Position numbers and translations under genes: made by a program. Source: Bacillota bacterium (GTDB lineage Bacteria > Bacillota > Clostridia > Christensenellales > SZUA-584). Taken from it: a stretch of DNA of 63,353 nt. Positions 25,751-35,156 of the stretch are shown in pieces. Position 1 is the stretch's first letter. Each line of letters begins with the position of its first letter. Where the stretch lies: assembly GCA_023436115.1 (NCBI GenBank), contig JAEZKQ010000007.1, positions 1 through 63,353 of the forward strand, in the 5' to 3' direction. The notes beneath the pieces were generated by a model. The model had not been told where the DNA came from, searched no databases, and worked only from the letters and a program-made list of their open reading frames with translations.

Positions 25751-26010
25751 TTACCCTTCATGCCAAGCCCTGCATTGCGCGATCCTGCGACCTTCATCGC
25801 CCTGTTCTTTATCGTAGGAAAAGCTGTTTAGCAGCGGACAGGGGAAGGAAGTGCATTCGCCGAAGTGCTTGAGATTTTTGTCTTCACAGCACGTTTTGAC
25901 TGGGCAGCTTTCGCTCCAGAAAGGTTTGGTGATGCTGATGCATCCGCCGCAAATCATCTTTGCGCGGTATTGCATTGGCTGCAAAGCAAGCCGCATCTTG
26001 ATTCGATCAT
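25751..26010 (-). pseudogene. DUF3795 zinc-binding protein, frameshifted
   Basis: From ATG 26010 (GGAGG 5 bp upstream) the frame reads MIESRCGLLCSQC, the standard DUF3795 N-terminus, but stops 19 codons in. Loss of one base near 25971 explains it. The rest of the family continues in another frame (YRAKMICGGCISITKPFW, then CPVKTCCEDKNLKHFGECTSFPCPLL) to TAA at 25751. Both halves are intact and Cys-rich, so this is either a recent loss-of-function mutation or an assembly error. These proteins of about 85 residues bind metal and commonly neighbour effector-binding proteins, as here. Without the shift it would be a normal gene 11 bp after the effector-binding gene. Confidence 0.8.
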
Positions 26011-26021
26011 GTGTGCCTCCT

Positions 26022-26480
26022 TCATACCCTAAGTCCGATGTATATATGAATAATCGCGTTCTCGGCATCGTCGTTTTGATATTCCTCAAAGTCGCAAGTA
26101 TACGAGCGCGGCAGATCCATCGTCCACAGCTTTTGCCAGAAATCAGCTACAGCGGTTTGCATAGGACCTTTGACCACGAATTTTGCGTATTGACCTGCGG
26201 GCAGTGTTCTGGTGACGGCTCCAAGGGGCAGGTTAGAAGCCTTGTCCACTTCACAAGCCACAACGACACTGTAATCATCTTTTTCGTTTCCCGCATAATC
26301 TGTATAGATACCCATCGCTTTGTCGTTGCTCTTATGCTGTATGGCGGTATAAACGCCATTTTGATAAAACCGGTTCCAAAGGTCACCAATCACAGCAACC
26401 ATATCCGGCGCGGCATTGTTCGTCCTGGCTGTTAAGCCCACAACAGTTTTTTCTTTTAAAAAAACAATTCCATAATTCAT
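26022..26480 (-). CDS. GyrI-like/Cass2-type effector-binding protein
   Basis: A 152-residue stand-alone effector-binding domain of the AraC/GyrI type, beginning with MNYGIVFLKEKTVVGL. Later elements are VIGDLWNRFYQNG, a YAGNEKDDYSVVVACEV strand pair, and PAGQYAKFVVKGP. Such domains bind hydrophobic small molecules or regulate in trans; there is no HTH here. Ribosome binding site AGAGG lies 7 bp before ATG 26480. It sits between the broken DUF3795 gene and a broken WYL regulator, a common Clostridial trio, so it may normally work with that regulator. Confidence 0.82.
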   Translation of the reverse strand: MNYGIVFLKEKTVVGLTARTNNAAPDMVAVIGDLWNRFYQNGVYTAIQHKSNDKAMGIYTDYAGNEKDDYSVVVACEVDKASNLPLGAVTRTLPAGQYAKFVVKGPMQTAVADFWQKLWTMDLPRSYTCDFEEYQNDDAENAIIHIYIGLRV

Positions 26481-26542
26481 AAGCTTACCTCTTTTAAAAT
26501 GATAAGCTTACGTAGCAGGTCAAACGCGACAACTGTATGTCA

Positions 26543-27440
26543 TCATTGATTGTACTTTTCACATATTTTTTGTGAGATGAGATAAAGCTCTGACCGAAGC
26601 GCCTTGGGTTCAAGCAATTCGACCTGATCGCCAAAGCTCAAAAGCCAGCTTAATAGATTTTCTTTATCGGTAAATGAAAAATGAAATAAGAGCTTGCCGT
26701 TCGGTCGTTCAGCCAGACAGTCCATTCCATATTCCTCAACGATTCTCCATTTCAATTGGGGCTCAAATACTGCGACAAGAGGGGAATATCCTTTGGGTAC
26801 TTAAGTCCACATCCGGGTGGTCACGTTTCACAAACTTTTCGTGTGTGCCAGACAAGCTTTGAAGGCGGCTCAGCTTGAACAGCCGATAATCGTCCCGCTG
26901 CGTACAGTATCCCCAAACGTACCAAGACGACCATTGAAAAACCAGCCGGTATGGTTCTATCATCCGGCGGCTGACTCCTTTGGCGGAATAATATAGAAAA
27001 CTGATGATCTGTGTATTTTCAATAGCGGCTTGTATCAGCTCGATCTTGGGTATCAACGAGGTTTTATACCAAGAGGACAGATCGATCTGAATGTGGCTGT
27101 CTGAAGCGAGTGACGCGGCATTTTCTATGCTGAGCTTGTCCATGAGCTGTTTGTATTGGCTTGTGCCGCATACGCTGTCAAGGCTTTTGAGTCCCGCCAG
27201 AATGGACCTCATTTCCGACGATGTCAGCAACGTGCGGTCGATTTGGTAACCTTCCATGATGGCAATGCCGCCGTTTTGCCCCTGCGTTGTCACGATGGGA
27301 ATACCGGCTTTACATATGTCTTTGATGTCACGGTTAATTGTTCGCCGAGACACCTCAAATTTACGGGCCAGAATAGGCGCTGTCACCTTCTCCTGCTGCA
27401 GCAATATGGATAATATACCTATGATGCGGTCAATTTTCAT
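26543..27440 (-). pseudogene. WYL-domain transcriptional regulator (YafY type), frameshifted
   Basis: The first part, from ATG 27440, has an HTH_11 domain (LARKFEVSRRTINRDI) and a WYL domain (ISFLYYSAKG, then SSWYVWGYCTQRDDYRLFKL). The frame then ends at TGA 26763 after RIFPS. One extra base near 26780 separates it from the remainder, which continues as LKWRIVEEYGMDCLAERPNG and runs as a WCX-like C-terminus to a stop at 26543. Joined, the protein would have the family's usual size of about 300 residues. The product as written lacks part of its ligand-binding C-terminus. The start overlaps the LspA-like stop by 11 bp. Confidence 0.78.
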
Positions 27441-27999
27441 GTGGTTTATCACTCAGTCCGGATCGGGAAACCGGGCACCCCTTTTTTATCCAGCGCCATA
27501 CCCCCTGTTCCTTGCGTTCTTCGGCAGTTGTATTCCGGTATGTCCTCAAGTAAGAGAATGCGTAGGGGAGAACACATGCGATGCAGACGGTTAAATAAAC
27601 ATCTTTCAAGTCAAATGTGAACCAATCCAGCAGGCGGATAAAATCTAAACTGCCGCCCCAGAAAACCACATCGATGAAAGAGCAAATGATTCCCGCCAGG
27701 CAAAAAATCAAAAAGCCGTTTGCGTAAGCCTTTTGGTTTTCTGAAAAGTAAACAAGATATCTGTATACGACCAGCACAAGCGCCAGAAAGAGTATCTGAA
27801 GACACACCATGAGCCAAACAGGAGCCTGATAATCGGCCATGTTGGCGATCCAGCTCAGATCCGTGTTTTGAACAGGCCGGAAAAACAGGACGCCGGGCAA
27901 GATGACGGTATCAGCTGCGGGGCAAAGATGAAAAATAATCAGTTTGACGGCCTGGTCAAGCGCGATTAATGCCGTTGAAAACAAAAGCGGCTTTTTCAT
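27430..27999 (-). CDS. Signal peptidase II (LspA)-like membrane protein, divergent
   Basis: 189 residues with four hydrophobic segments. LspA-like features are an N-terminal ALDQAVK, an IDVVFWGGSLDF segment and FDLKDVYL, which match the two catalytic Asp regions of LspA (normally N-x-x-D-R...DF and FN-x-A-D). The usual Asn and Arg of the first motif and the Asn and Ala of the second are replaced, and the protein has an extra hydrophilic tail (about 165-189). So it may be a paralogue with changed specificity, and lipoprotein signal peptide cleavage cannot be assumed. It follows aroQ by 46 bp and overlaps the WYL regulator gene. Confidence 0.65.
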   Translation of the reverse strand: MKKPLLFSTALIALDQAVKLIIFHLCPAADTVILPGVLFFRPVQNTDLSWIANMADYQAPVWLMVCLQILFLALVLVVYRYLVYFSENQKAYANGFLIFCLAGIICSFIDVVFWGGSLDFIRLLDWFTFDLKDVYLTVCIACVLPYAFSYLRTYRNTTAEERKEQGVWRWIKKGCPVSRSGLSDKPHEN

Positions 28000-28045
28000 G
28001 TAACAGCCTCTCTATATGTTCTATCTGAGCCATAAAAGCCCATTG

Positions 28046-28480
28046 TTAGCCCTTGATTCGTCTCATGAGACCTTCGATTCCCAGAAAATACGAGTCCAGC
28101 CCGAGGCCTGATATCTGGCCGATGCAGCCCGCCGCCGTCACAGACCTGTGGCGAAAATCTTCGCGCGCGGCGATATTGCTTAGGTGTACCTCAATAGCGG
28201 GAACATTTACGGCTTTGAGCGCGTCGAGTATCGCGATGCTGTAATGTGTGTACGCGCCGGGGTTGATCACGATACCGTCGTAAACACCTGCCGCCGCGTG
28301 TATCTTATCGATGAGCGCGCCTTCGCTGTTAGATTGATAAGTGTCGATTGTGATATTGTGCGTTTTCGCAAAGTCGTCCAGCTTTGAAAGCAGTGCCGCA
28401 TAATCCTGTTTGCCGTAAATGTCCGGCTCACGGGAACCCAATAAGTTGATGTTCGGCCCGTTGATAACAAGTATCTTCAT
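28046..28480 (-). CDS. aroQ: 3-Dehydroquinate dehydratase, type II
   Basis: 144 residues, the type II size. Motifs are INGPNINLLGSREPDIYG with the catalytic Tyr, YQSNSEGALIDKIH, INPGAYTHYSIAI, and EVHLSNIAAREDFRHRS. It converts 3-dehydroquinate to 3-dehydroshikimate. ATG 28480 overlaps the aroEK stop (ATGA). Last of the eight aromatic genes. Confidence 0.96.
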   Translation of the reverse strand: MKILVINGPNINLLGSREPDIYGKQDYAALLSKLDDFAKTHNITIDTYQSNSEGALIDKIHAAAGVYDGIVINPGAYTHYSIAILDALKAVNVPAIEVHLSNIAAREDFRHRSVTAAGCIGQISGLGLDSYFLGIEGLMRRIKG

Positions 28481-29778
28481 TGTTTCAGTTCCTCCAGCTT
28501 AATAAGTAGCTCGTCCGCGCAGCTTTGCGCGTCAGCCGCATTGAGCACGGTTATGTCGGCATAGCTTTGATACAAGGCTCGCCGCTTGTCAAACAGCTCT
28601 GCTAGCTTTTGCCGCCCTTCCGAGAGCAAGGGGCGGTTTGAGGTATCCACCTGCTCCAGCAATATACTGAGGGGCCTATCGATATAGACGACAATCCCCG
28701 TGGCTTTGAGCGCATTTATGGCTTCTTGCGTTTGTACGATGCCGCCGCCAGTAGAAATCACCGTATCGGAAAGCGCCGCCGCCTGCCGTGCGGCCTGCAG
28801 CTCCATTCCGCGAAATACGGCCTCGCCTTGGCTTTTAAATATCTCGGGTATGCGGCCATGCTGGGCTTCAATCATGGCATCGGTGTCCGCAAGCGACAAG
28901 CCAAGTTCTTGAGCCGCTATACGGCCAATCGTTGTTTTGCCGCTTCCCGGCATGCCGATGAGTACGATATTTGTCGGTTGCACAGGTTCTTTGAGTCCGT
29001 TATATACCGTGGCGCAGAGTGTCTCGTCGAACGGGCGGCCCGTCCATATTTCCTGCGCTTTAAGCGCTTGTGCGCACAGCATCCACAAACCGTTGGCATG
29101 TGGTTTGCCCAATATCGCGGCCTTTTTAAGAAGCATGGTTTGCGCCGGATTATAAATCATATCCACCACTTGGGTGCACTTTTGTATCACATCGTCCGAG
29201 ACGGGGCAGGCATCGGTATTCGGGTGCATGCCCGCAGGCGTCGCGTTGATGAGTACATCGATGGTGTCAAAACTGTCCAATACCTCATATCCCACGGCAT
29301 CAAGCACGGGGTCGGCTTTTTGCGGATTGCGGCTGACGACATAGACTTCAGCGGCTTTTTCATCCCTCGCGAGGCACAGCGCGCATCGCGCCGCACCGCC
29401 CGAACCCAGTATCACAACGAGGCTGCCGCGTAGCCCGAAACCGTTTTGATCGAGCAGCGATTTTAAGCCAAAGTAATCGGTGTTGTGGCCGATGCGCCGT
29501 CCTGCGCAAAAATGCACCGTATTCACCGCGCCGATGGCGTCCGCCTCGTGGCTCAACACGTCAAGATGGCGCATGACCGCCGTTTTGTGCGGTATCGTGA
29601 CATTCACGCCCAAAAAGCCCTGAGCCTCCAGCTCGCCCAGCCGTTCGTCCAAACGCGTTTCCAGAGTTTCAAAGAGCGAATATCGGCCCAGGAGGCCCGT
29701 GAGTTGCCAGAATTGTTCGTGAATCTGCGGCGATAAGCTATGAGAGAGCTTGCCGCCAATGAGTCCGGCCTGAATCAT
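28477..29778 (-). CDS. Shikimate dehydrogenase-shikimate kinase fusion
   Basis: 433 residues combining two consecutive pathway-related enzymes. Residues 1-265 are AroE: GGKLSHSLSPQIH, NVTIPHKTAV with the catalytic Lys, NTDYFGL, and the nucleotide loop GSGGAARCAL. Residues 270-433 are AroK: Walker A GMPGSGKTTIGR, DTDAMIE and STGGGIV. Thus it reduces dehydroshikimate and phosphorylates shikimate on one chain. A good GGAGG precedes ATG 29778. The fusion is seen in several Clostridia but is not universal. It overlaps aroQ and follows pheA by 9 bp. Confidence 0.95.
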   Translation of the reverse strand: MIQAGLIGGKLSHSLSPQIHEQFWQLTGLLGRYSLFETLETRLDERLGELEAQGFLGVNVTIPHKTAVMRHLDVLSHEADAIGAVNTVHFCAGRRIGHNTDYFGLKSLLDQNGFGLRGSLVVILGSGGAARCALCLARDEKAAEVYVVSRNPQKADPVLDAVGYEVLDSFDTIDVLINATPAGMHPNTDACPVSDDVIQKCTQVVDMIYNPAQTMLLKKAAILGKPHANGLWMLCAQALKAQEIWTGRPFDETLCATVYNGLKEPVQPTNIVLIGMPGSGKTTIGRIAAQELGLSLADTDAMIEAQHGRIPEIFKSQGEAVFRGMELQAARQAAALSDTVISTGGGIVQTQEAINALKATGIVVYIDRPLSILLEQVDTSNRPLLSEGRQKLAELFDKRRALYQSYADITVLNAADAQSCADELLIKLEELKQ

Positions 29779-29787
29779 GCCTCCTCC

Positions 29788-30906
29788 TTAAAACGTCATG
29801 CGCGGGTAAGACCCCAGCCAAATCAGATCAGCTGCGCTTTCGCCGGCCATGTTGAGGACACGCTTCACATTCTCATCCTGTATGCTGCCCTCGAAATCCA
29901 AGTGGAACAGGTATTCGAAGGGACGGTCTTTAAGCGGACGGGATTCAAGCTTTAATATATTGATGCCCGTGAATATCTTGAGCATATCACAAAGCGAGCC
30001 GGGGCGGTGCTCCACCTTAAAAACGATGCTTGTCTTATCACATGTGGCGTTAAGAACAGGTCTGCGCGCCACCACCACGAATCGCGTGGAATTGCCCTCG
30101 TTGTTGTGTATGTTTGCGGCCAGTACATGAAGACCATATTGTTTGGCGGCCTGTGCGGACGCGATACATCCCACCGTTTTATCTTTCATTTCGGCGACGC
30201 TCATCGCAGCTTGCGCCGTGCTTAATGCGGGGAAGGCGCTGATACCCGGGTGCTCCAGCAAAAAACGGCTGCACTGGGCGATCGGCTCAGGATGGGAATA
30301 TACCTTTTGGATATCCGCCAGCGACGCGCCCGCCAAACCCAGTAAACTGTGTTCAACCTTAAGCAATCGTTCCGCGATAATATAGTAGCCGTACCGCGCC
30401 AGCAGATCCACAACGCGCGTGATGCTGCCAGTTTCGGTATTTTCAGCGGGCAATATGGCTTTGCCGATATCGCCGCGCCTCAGTGCTTCAAACATATCTT
30501 CGAATGTATCGCAGCTTTTGAGCGGTGCGTCTTCTCCAAACGCTTCACAGGCCGCAATGTGCGAGAAAGACCCCGGAAGCCCTAAATATCCGATGACTTG
30601 GGAATCCTCTGCCGCCGTGTCCGAGAGCGGTTTAAAATGCGTGTGCTGGCGTTGCTTACTCAAGTCCATCAGTACGCGGAAAAAGCGCCGTACGGCTTCA
30701 CCGTTCGCGCTGTCGGCAAGACGAGACTGCGCGCGCTGAATCACCGCGTTTTCTCGCTCTGCGTCGAATACGGGCTGCCCGTAGCGTTTTTTGACCGCCG
30801 CAACGCCGTCGGCCGTGTTCATACGTTCTTCAAACAACGGTACAAGCCGCGCGTCAATATCGTCTATTTTCTCTCTCAGGGGGCGAATATCCTCTTCGTA
30901 ACCCAT
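29788..30906 (-). CDS. pheA: Bifunctional chorismate mutase/prephenate dehydratase (P-protein)
   Basis: 372 residues, three domains. Chorismate mutase occupies about 1-90 (LREKIDDIDARLVPLFEERM). Prephenate dehydratase is about 108-280 (GYLGLPGSFSHIA, PAENTETGSI). The ACT domain is about 290-372, with the ESRP Phe-binding motif in LESRPLKDRPFEY. The ACT domain predicts feedback inhibition by phenylalanine. ATG 30906 directly abuts the aroC stop with no gap. Confidence 0.95.
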   Translation of the reverse strand: MGYEEDIRPLREKIDDIDARLVPLFEERMNTADGVAAVKKRYGQPVFDAERENAVIQRAQSRLADSANGEAVRRFFRVLMDLSKQRQHTHFKPLSDTAAEDSQVIGYLGLPGSFSHIAACEAFGEDAPLKSCDTFEDMFEALRRGDIGKAILPAENTETGSITRVVDLLARYGYYIIAERLLKVEHSLLGLAGASLADIQKVYSHPEPIAQCSRFLLEHPGISAFPALSTAQAAMSVAEMKDKTVGCIASAQAAKQYGLHVLAANIHNNEGNSTRFVVVARRPVLNATCDKTSIVFKVEHRPGSLCDMLKIFTGINILKLESRPLKDRPFEYLFHLDFEGSIQDENVKRVLNMAGESAADLIWLGSYPRMTF

Positions 30907-31986
30907 TTACAGACCCCTTTCCATCATTAAATCGAGCAGACACAGACAGGCTGCCGCCTCAACCACTGCGGCCGCGCGCGGTACGATGCACGCGTCGTGC
31001 CGTCCCTTCACTGTGATCGTTTCTTCTTCCAACGTTTTCAGATTCACCGTTTGCTGTGGCTTGGATATGGACGCGGTCGGCTTGATTACCGTTTGGAACA
31101 CAATAGGCATGCCATTTGTGATGCCGCCCAGTATACCGCCGTTGTTGTTGGTCCCAGCAACAATTTGACCGTCGCGCAGCGTATAGGCGTCGTTTGCTTG
31201 GCTGCCGCGCATCAACGCAAAATCAAAGCCCGCGCCAAAAGACACGCCTTTCACGGCGGGTATTGCGAAAAGCAGCGAGGAAAGCGCGCTCTCCACCGTG
31301 TCCATCATGGGGCTGCCCACACCCGCCGGTATGCCGCACACTGCGCACTCCACGATACCGCCCACACTGTCGCCTTCGGATGCCGCCTGTTTAATAGCCT
31401 GCTCCATCGGCTCGCGTTTGGTTTCGTCGATGAGCGGCAAACGCGACGCGGCAAGCTGTTCTGCCAGCGCCTGTGGAATGTTTGTGGGGTCAAAAGCCGT
31501 ATCTTCAATGTCCGCAATACGACGGATATGTGTGGCCGCGTAGATGCCTTTTGCCTTAAGCAATTGAGCCGCGACAGCGCCCGCAAACAGTAGCGGTGCC
31601 GTAAGCCGTCCCGAGAAATGGCCACCGCCGCGCGGGTCGTTAAAGCCGTCATAGCGGATATGGCCGGTATAGTCCGCGTGGCCCGGACGGTTGACGCGTT
31701 CGTCGTAATCGGCGCTGCGCTGCGCGCTGTTGTGGAACAGCACGCACAGCGGCGTGCCCGTTGAAAAACCGTGCGAATAGCCGCTCACGATCTCAAAGTC
31801 GTCCGTTTCATGGCGTTTTGTGGACCATGCTTCGCTGCCCGCGCGCCGCCTGTTCAGAAAAGCACGCAGCTGCGGAAAATCCAGCACAGTTCCCGCGGGC
31901 AGACCATTGATGACCGCGCCGATCTTGGGCCCATGCGATTCGCCGAATATGTCCACGATAAAATGCCGTCCCCATAGGCTGCTCAT
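30907..31986 (-). CDS. aroC: Chorismate synthase
   Basis: 359 residues with HFIVDIFGESHGPKIGAV, RRAGSEAWSTKRHETD, RPGHADYTGHIRYDGFNDPR and GRHDACIVPRAAAVVEA. It is an FMN-dependent lyase making chorismate from EPSP. Start overlaps the aroA stop by 4 bp; stop abuts pheA. Confidence 0.96.
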   Translation of the reverse strand: MSSLWGRHFIVDIFGESHGPKIGAVINGLPAGTVLDFPQLRAFLNRRRAGSEAWSTKRHETDDFEIVSGYSHGFSTGTPLCVLFHNSAQRSADYDERVNRPGHADYTGHIRYDGFNDPRGGGHFSGRLTAPLLFAGAVAAQLLKAKGIYAATHIRRIADIEDTAFDPTNIPQALAEQLAASRLPLIDETKREPMEQAIKQAASEGDSVGGIVECAVCGIPAGVGSPMMDTVESALSSLLFAIPAVKGVSFGAGFDFALMRGSQANDAYTLRDGQIVAGTNNNGGILGGITNGMPIVFQTVIKPTASISKPQQTVNLKTLEEETITVKGRHDACIVPRAAAVVEAAACLCLLDLMMERGL

Positions 31987-33245
31987 GATATTTTCCCTCC
32001 CAAAGCCTTTAAGTCTTCGTAAAAGTCCGGATATGATTTATTAACGCACTCAGCGCCGGGTATATGTACCGCGCCCAAAGCGCCCGATGCCGCGACGGAA
32101 AACGCCATGGCGATGCGATGGTCGCCGTAGGTATCGATGGTACCGCCCGATATCGTACCGCCTTGTATAATCAGCTCGTCCTGTGTTTCCTGTGCCGCGA
32201 TGCCCAAGCGGTTTAAGTTATCCGCCAGCGCGTGCAGTCGGTCGCACTCCTTGATTCTCAGCCGCGCCGCGCCCGTGATGCGCGTTTCGCCTTTCGCAAA
32301 GGCGGCCGCAATGGCCAGCGGGGGAACGAGATCGGGACACTGCGAGACGTCGATCACCGTGCCATGAAGCGGCGACCTTTTGATGACAAGCTCGTTGCCC
32401 ACGTAAGTTAAGTCCGCGCCCATACGCCGCATCAGCTCAACGATCACGCTGTCGGGCTGAAGCGACTGCGCGTCCAGCCCCGATATACGGATGCCGCCTG
32501 AAATTGCGCCCGCGACGATGAAAAAAGCGGCTTGCGAGTAGTCGCCTTCCACGCGGTATTGCCGGGGCAAAAACCGCTGAGAACCTTTCACGCTGAAGCT
32601 GTCACCCGATACGCCGATGTCCACGCCGAAACGCCGCAGCATGTCTACCGTGAGATCCACATAGCCGCGGGATTCAAAGCCCCCCAGTACAGATACGGTG
32701 GAATCACCGCATAATAGCGGCAGCGCATAAAGCAGCCCCGTCACGAACTGTGAGCTCACACGCCCGTCCACGAGGAAATCGTCGGCGTGGAGCTTTCCCG
32801 AAACAGTCAGCGGCAGGTTCACACCCGGCGGACGTGAATAAGCCATGCCTTGGCGGTCGAATATCTGCAAATAGGCATCGACGGGCCGGTAAGGCAGCCG
32901 CCCGCGCCCCGTAAACGTCTTGGTTCCGTCCAACGTGCACGCCACGGGTATAAAGAAACGCAATGTCGAACCCGATTCGGCGCAGTCAATTTGAGCTTCC
33001 GTCAGAGAAAGACCGCCGTCTATAGTCAGCGTAGAGTACCGTGAGCTTTTATTAATTTTGATATGGCACCCCAGGCCGCGGCATGCGTCGATCGTGGCGC
33101 TGATATCGCTGGATAAGTCTACATTTTCAATGAGGCTTTGTCCTCTGGCAAGCGCCGCGGCCAGTATGGCTCGGTGCGCCGCGCTTTTTGAGGGCGGCAC
33201 GGTGATATCGCCCGAAAGCTTGCCCGGTGAAACTGTTATGTCCAT
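31983..33245 (-). CDS. aroA: 3-Phosphoshikimate 1-carboxyvinyltransferase (EPSP synthase)
   Basis: 420 residues, two repeated domains. Motifs are PPSKSAAHRAILAAALA (the substrate Lys-Ser), SGSTLRFFIPVA, GRGRLPYRPVDAYL, RIKECDRLHAL and YGDHRIAMAFSVAA. In the active-site loop the usual L-x-G-N-A-G-T-A-x-R (class I) region is replaced by CAESGSTLRF, the class II-like form. This is known to correlate with lower glyphosate sensitivity in other bacteria, but that is not testable here. It follows aroB by 12 bp. Confidence 0.95.
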   Translation of the reverse strand: MDITVSPGKLSGDITVPPSKSAAHRAILAAALARGQSLIENVDLSSDISATIDACRGLGCHIKINKSSRYSTLTIDGGLSLTEAQIDCAESGSTLRFFIPVACTLDGTKTFTGRGRLPYRPVDAYLQIFDRQGMAYSRPPGVNLPLTVSGKLHADDFLVDGRVSSQFVTGLLYALPLLCGDSTVSVLGGFESRGYVDLTVDMLRRFGVDIGVSGDSFSVKGSQRFLPRQYRVEGDYSQAAFFIVAGAISGGIRISGLDAQSLQPDSVIVELMRRMGADLTYVGNELVIKRSPLHGTVIDVSQCPDLVPPLAIAAAFAKGETRITGAARLRIKECDRLHALADNLNRLGIAAQETQDELIIQGGTISGGTIDTYGDHRIAMAFSVAASGALGAVHIPGAECVNKSYPDFYEDLKALGGKIS

Positions 33246-33257
33246 GTTATTTCTTCC

Positions 33258-34325
33258 TTATATAAAACTGCTCATTTCGCTTTGCGGTATGCGGTGCAGG
33301 AACGACTTTCCCGCCTCGGAGATGAGCACGAGATGCAGCGTATCCGCCACCGTCTTTTTATCCACGAGTATGCCTTTTAATATATCTTCTTTGCTGAAAA
33401 CAGAAATGTCGTGGGGCAGACCCGCTTTTTTAAGCACGCGGATAATACGCTCCGTTGTGCCCAGTGCCGTCAGCCCCATACGCTCGCTGGCTGCCGTGAT
33501 GGCCGTCATGCCGATGGCGACGGCCCGCCCGTGCGTTATGGGCAGCTTCTGCGACGCGCATAATCGCTCGATCCCATGCCCGATGGTATGGCCGAAATTG
33601 AGAAGCATGCGCTCGCCCGTGTCTCGCTCGTCCGCCGCCACCACGTCGCGCTTGATGGAAAGACACCTTGTAATCAAAGAGGGGAGGCTGTCCGAATGCG
33701 CGTCCACAGCCGCTTCGGCTTCCAGCTGCGAGAACATATCCGCGTCCTTGATGAGCGCGTATTTGATAAGCTCGGCCATGCCGTCTGCAAAATCCGCTTG
33801 AGGCAATGTTTGTAAAACATCCGAATCCACAAACACAGCGCTGGGTTGATGAAAAGCGCCCACGAGGTTTTTTCCTTCGGGCAGGTTAATGGCCGTTTTG
33901 CCGCCCACGGCGCTGTCGATTTGTGCGAGCAAAGTGGTGGGAATCTGCACATAGCGGATACCACGCAGATAGACCGCCGCGACGAAGCCCGACAAATCGC
34001 CCACTACGCCACCACCCAATGCGATGACCACATCGGCACGGTTGTAACTGTGCTGTGCCAGAGAGCTTAACAGCATGGCGAACGTATCAGCGCTTTTGGC
34101 CGTTTCGCCGGGCTGAACGGTGAAAATGTGATAACGCAGTCCCAGTGCGTCCAATGCGGCTGCCACCCGTGAACCGTACAGGCCTTGAACTGTTGTGTCG
34201 GTGATCACGGCGAAGCGGCTCTTGGGGAACATCTCTCTGAGCCCGGCTGCAAAGGTGTCCAGCAAGCCGTTTTCGATATAAACGGGATAAGTGCTTGTTC
34301 CCGCGTGCATGGTCAATGTGTTCAT
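33258..34325 (-). CDS. aroB: 3-Dehydroquinate synthase
   Basis: 355 residues. NAD and metal motifs are present: PGETAKS, ALGGGVVGDLSGFVAAVYLRG, PTTLLAQIDSAVGGKTAINL, and NFGHTIGHGIE with Zn-binding His residues. It closes DAHP to 3-dehydroquinate. Start overlaps the tyrA stop (ATGA). Confidence 0.96.
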   Translation of the reverse strand: MNTLTMHAGTSTYPVYIENGLLDTFAAGLREMFPKSRFAVITDTTVQGLYGSRVAAALDALGLRYHIFTVQPGETAKSADTFAMLLSSLAQHSYNRADVVIALGGGVVGDLSGFVAAVYLRGIRYVQIPTTLLAQIDSAVGGKTAINLPEGKNLVGAFHQPSAVFVDSDVLQTLPQADFADGMAELIKYALIKDADMFSQLEAEAAVDAHSDSLPSLITRCLSIKRDVVAADERDTGERMLLNFGHTIGHGIERLCASQKLPITHGRAVAIGMTAITAASERMGLTALGTTERIIRVLKKAGLPHDISVFSKEDILKGILVDKKTVADTLHLVLISEAGKSFLHRIPQSEMSSFI

Positions 34326-35155
34326 AGGTTGACTCCTTTTGCCATGTTGCCCAGCAGCATCTCCAGCTTTTGTGTATCTCGTTCACTCAGCGCCGCATCA
34401 ATGGTATCCAGATTACACCGCAGGCGCGCAAGGCTCCGCTGCAAATATTCTGCATTATCCATCAATAGTCCTGCCCAGAGCGATGCATTGAGGTCGGCCA
34501 CACGCGTGATGGCATGGAAGCTGCCGCCCGCAAAACGCTCCAGCCCTTTGCCCACGGCGTAGACCGCAAGCGCGGCCACATGCGGCAGGTGGCTTAAATC
34601 CGCTATCACCGCATCGTGCAGTGCGGGAGACATCGGCGTCATCTCGCCGCTCTCAAACGCTGCTGCAAGGAACTTTGCCCATTCCAATGCCGCATCCGTC
34701 GTTCTGTCGGTCTGCGTGAGAATGAGCGGCGCGCCCCGAAATAAGCCCGAGCTGGCGTTGGCATAGCCGGATTTTTCGCTGCCCGCCATCGGGTGCAGAC
34801 AGAGCAGACTGTGAGAGGGCAGTAGCACGTCGCAGAGCTTATCTACGAGCGCCGTTTTAAGCCCCGACAGCTCGGCAAATACACCGCCGTCTATAAGACG
34901 TTTTTTTACCTGCTCATAAATGGCGGGCACGGCACAAGGCGGCGCGGCGCATATCACGATATCAAAATCGGTAACGGTGTCTGCAAAATCCGCTTCTATG
35001 ATACCGTCTGCTTTCGCCTGCTCTATAGAATCCAAATTGGTATCCAAGCCGCACACATGCAGGCAGCCTTTGTTCTTAAGCGCCTGCGCCACCGAGCCGC
35101 CGATAAGCCCCAGACCCGCCACAAGAATGCGGCTGTTTATAAATCGTGTTTCCAT
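34322..35155 (-). CDS. tyrA: Prephenate dehydrogenase
   Basis: 277 residues. The NAD fold starts with RILVAGLGLIGGSVAQAL. Substrate-domain motifs are HPMAGSEKSGYANA and ADLSHLPHVAALAVY, including the catalytic His in HPMAG. There is no fused ACT or chorismate mutase domain, so the mutase step depends on PheA. It is one base downstream of aroF. Confidence 0.94.
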   Translation of the reverse strand: METRFINSRILVAGLGLIGGSVAQALKNKGCLHVCGLDTNLDSIEQAKADGIIEADFADTVTDFDIVICAAPPCAVPAIYEQVKKRLIDGGVFAELSGLKTALVDKLCDVLLPSHSLLCLHPMAGSEKSGYANASSGLFRGAPLILTQTDRTTDAALEWAKFLAAAFESGEMTPMSPALHDAVIADLSHLPHVAALAVYAVGKGLERFAGGSFHAITRVADLNASLWAGLLMDNAEYLQRSLARLRCNLDTIDAALSERDTQKLEMLLGNMAKGVNL

Positions 35156-35156
35156 A

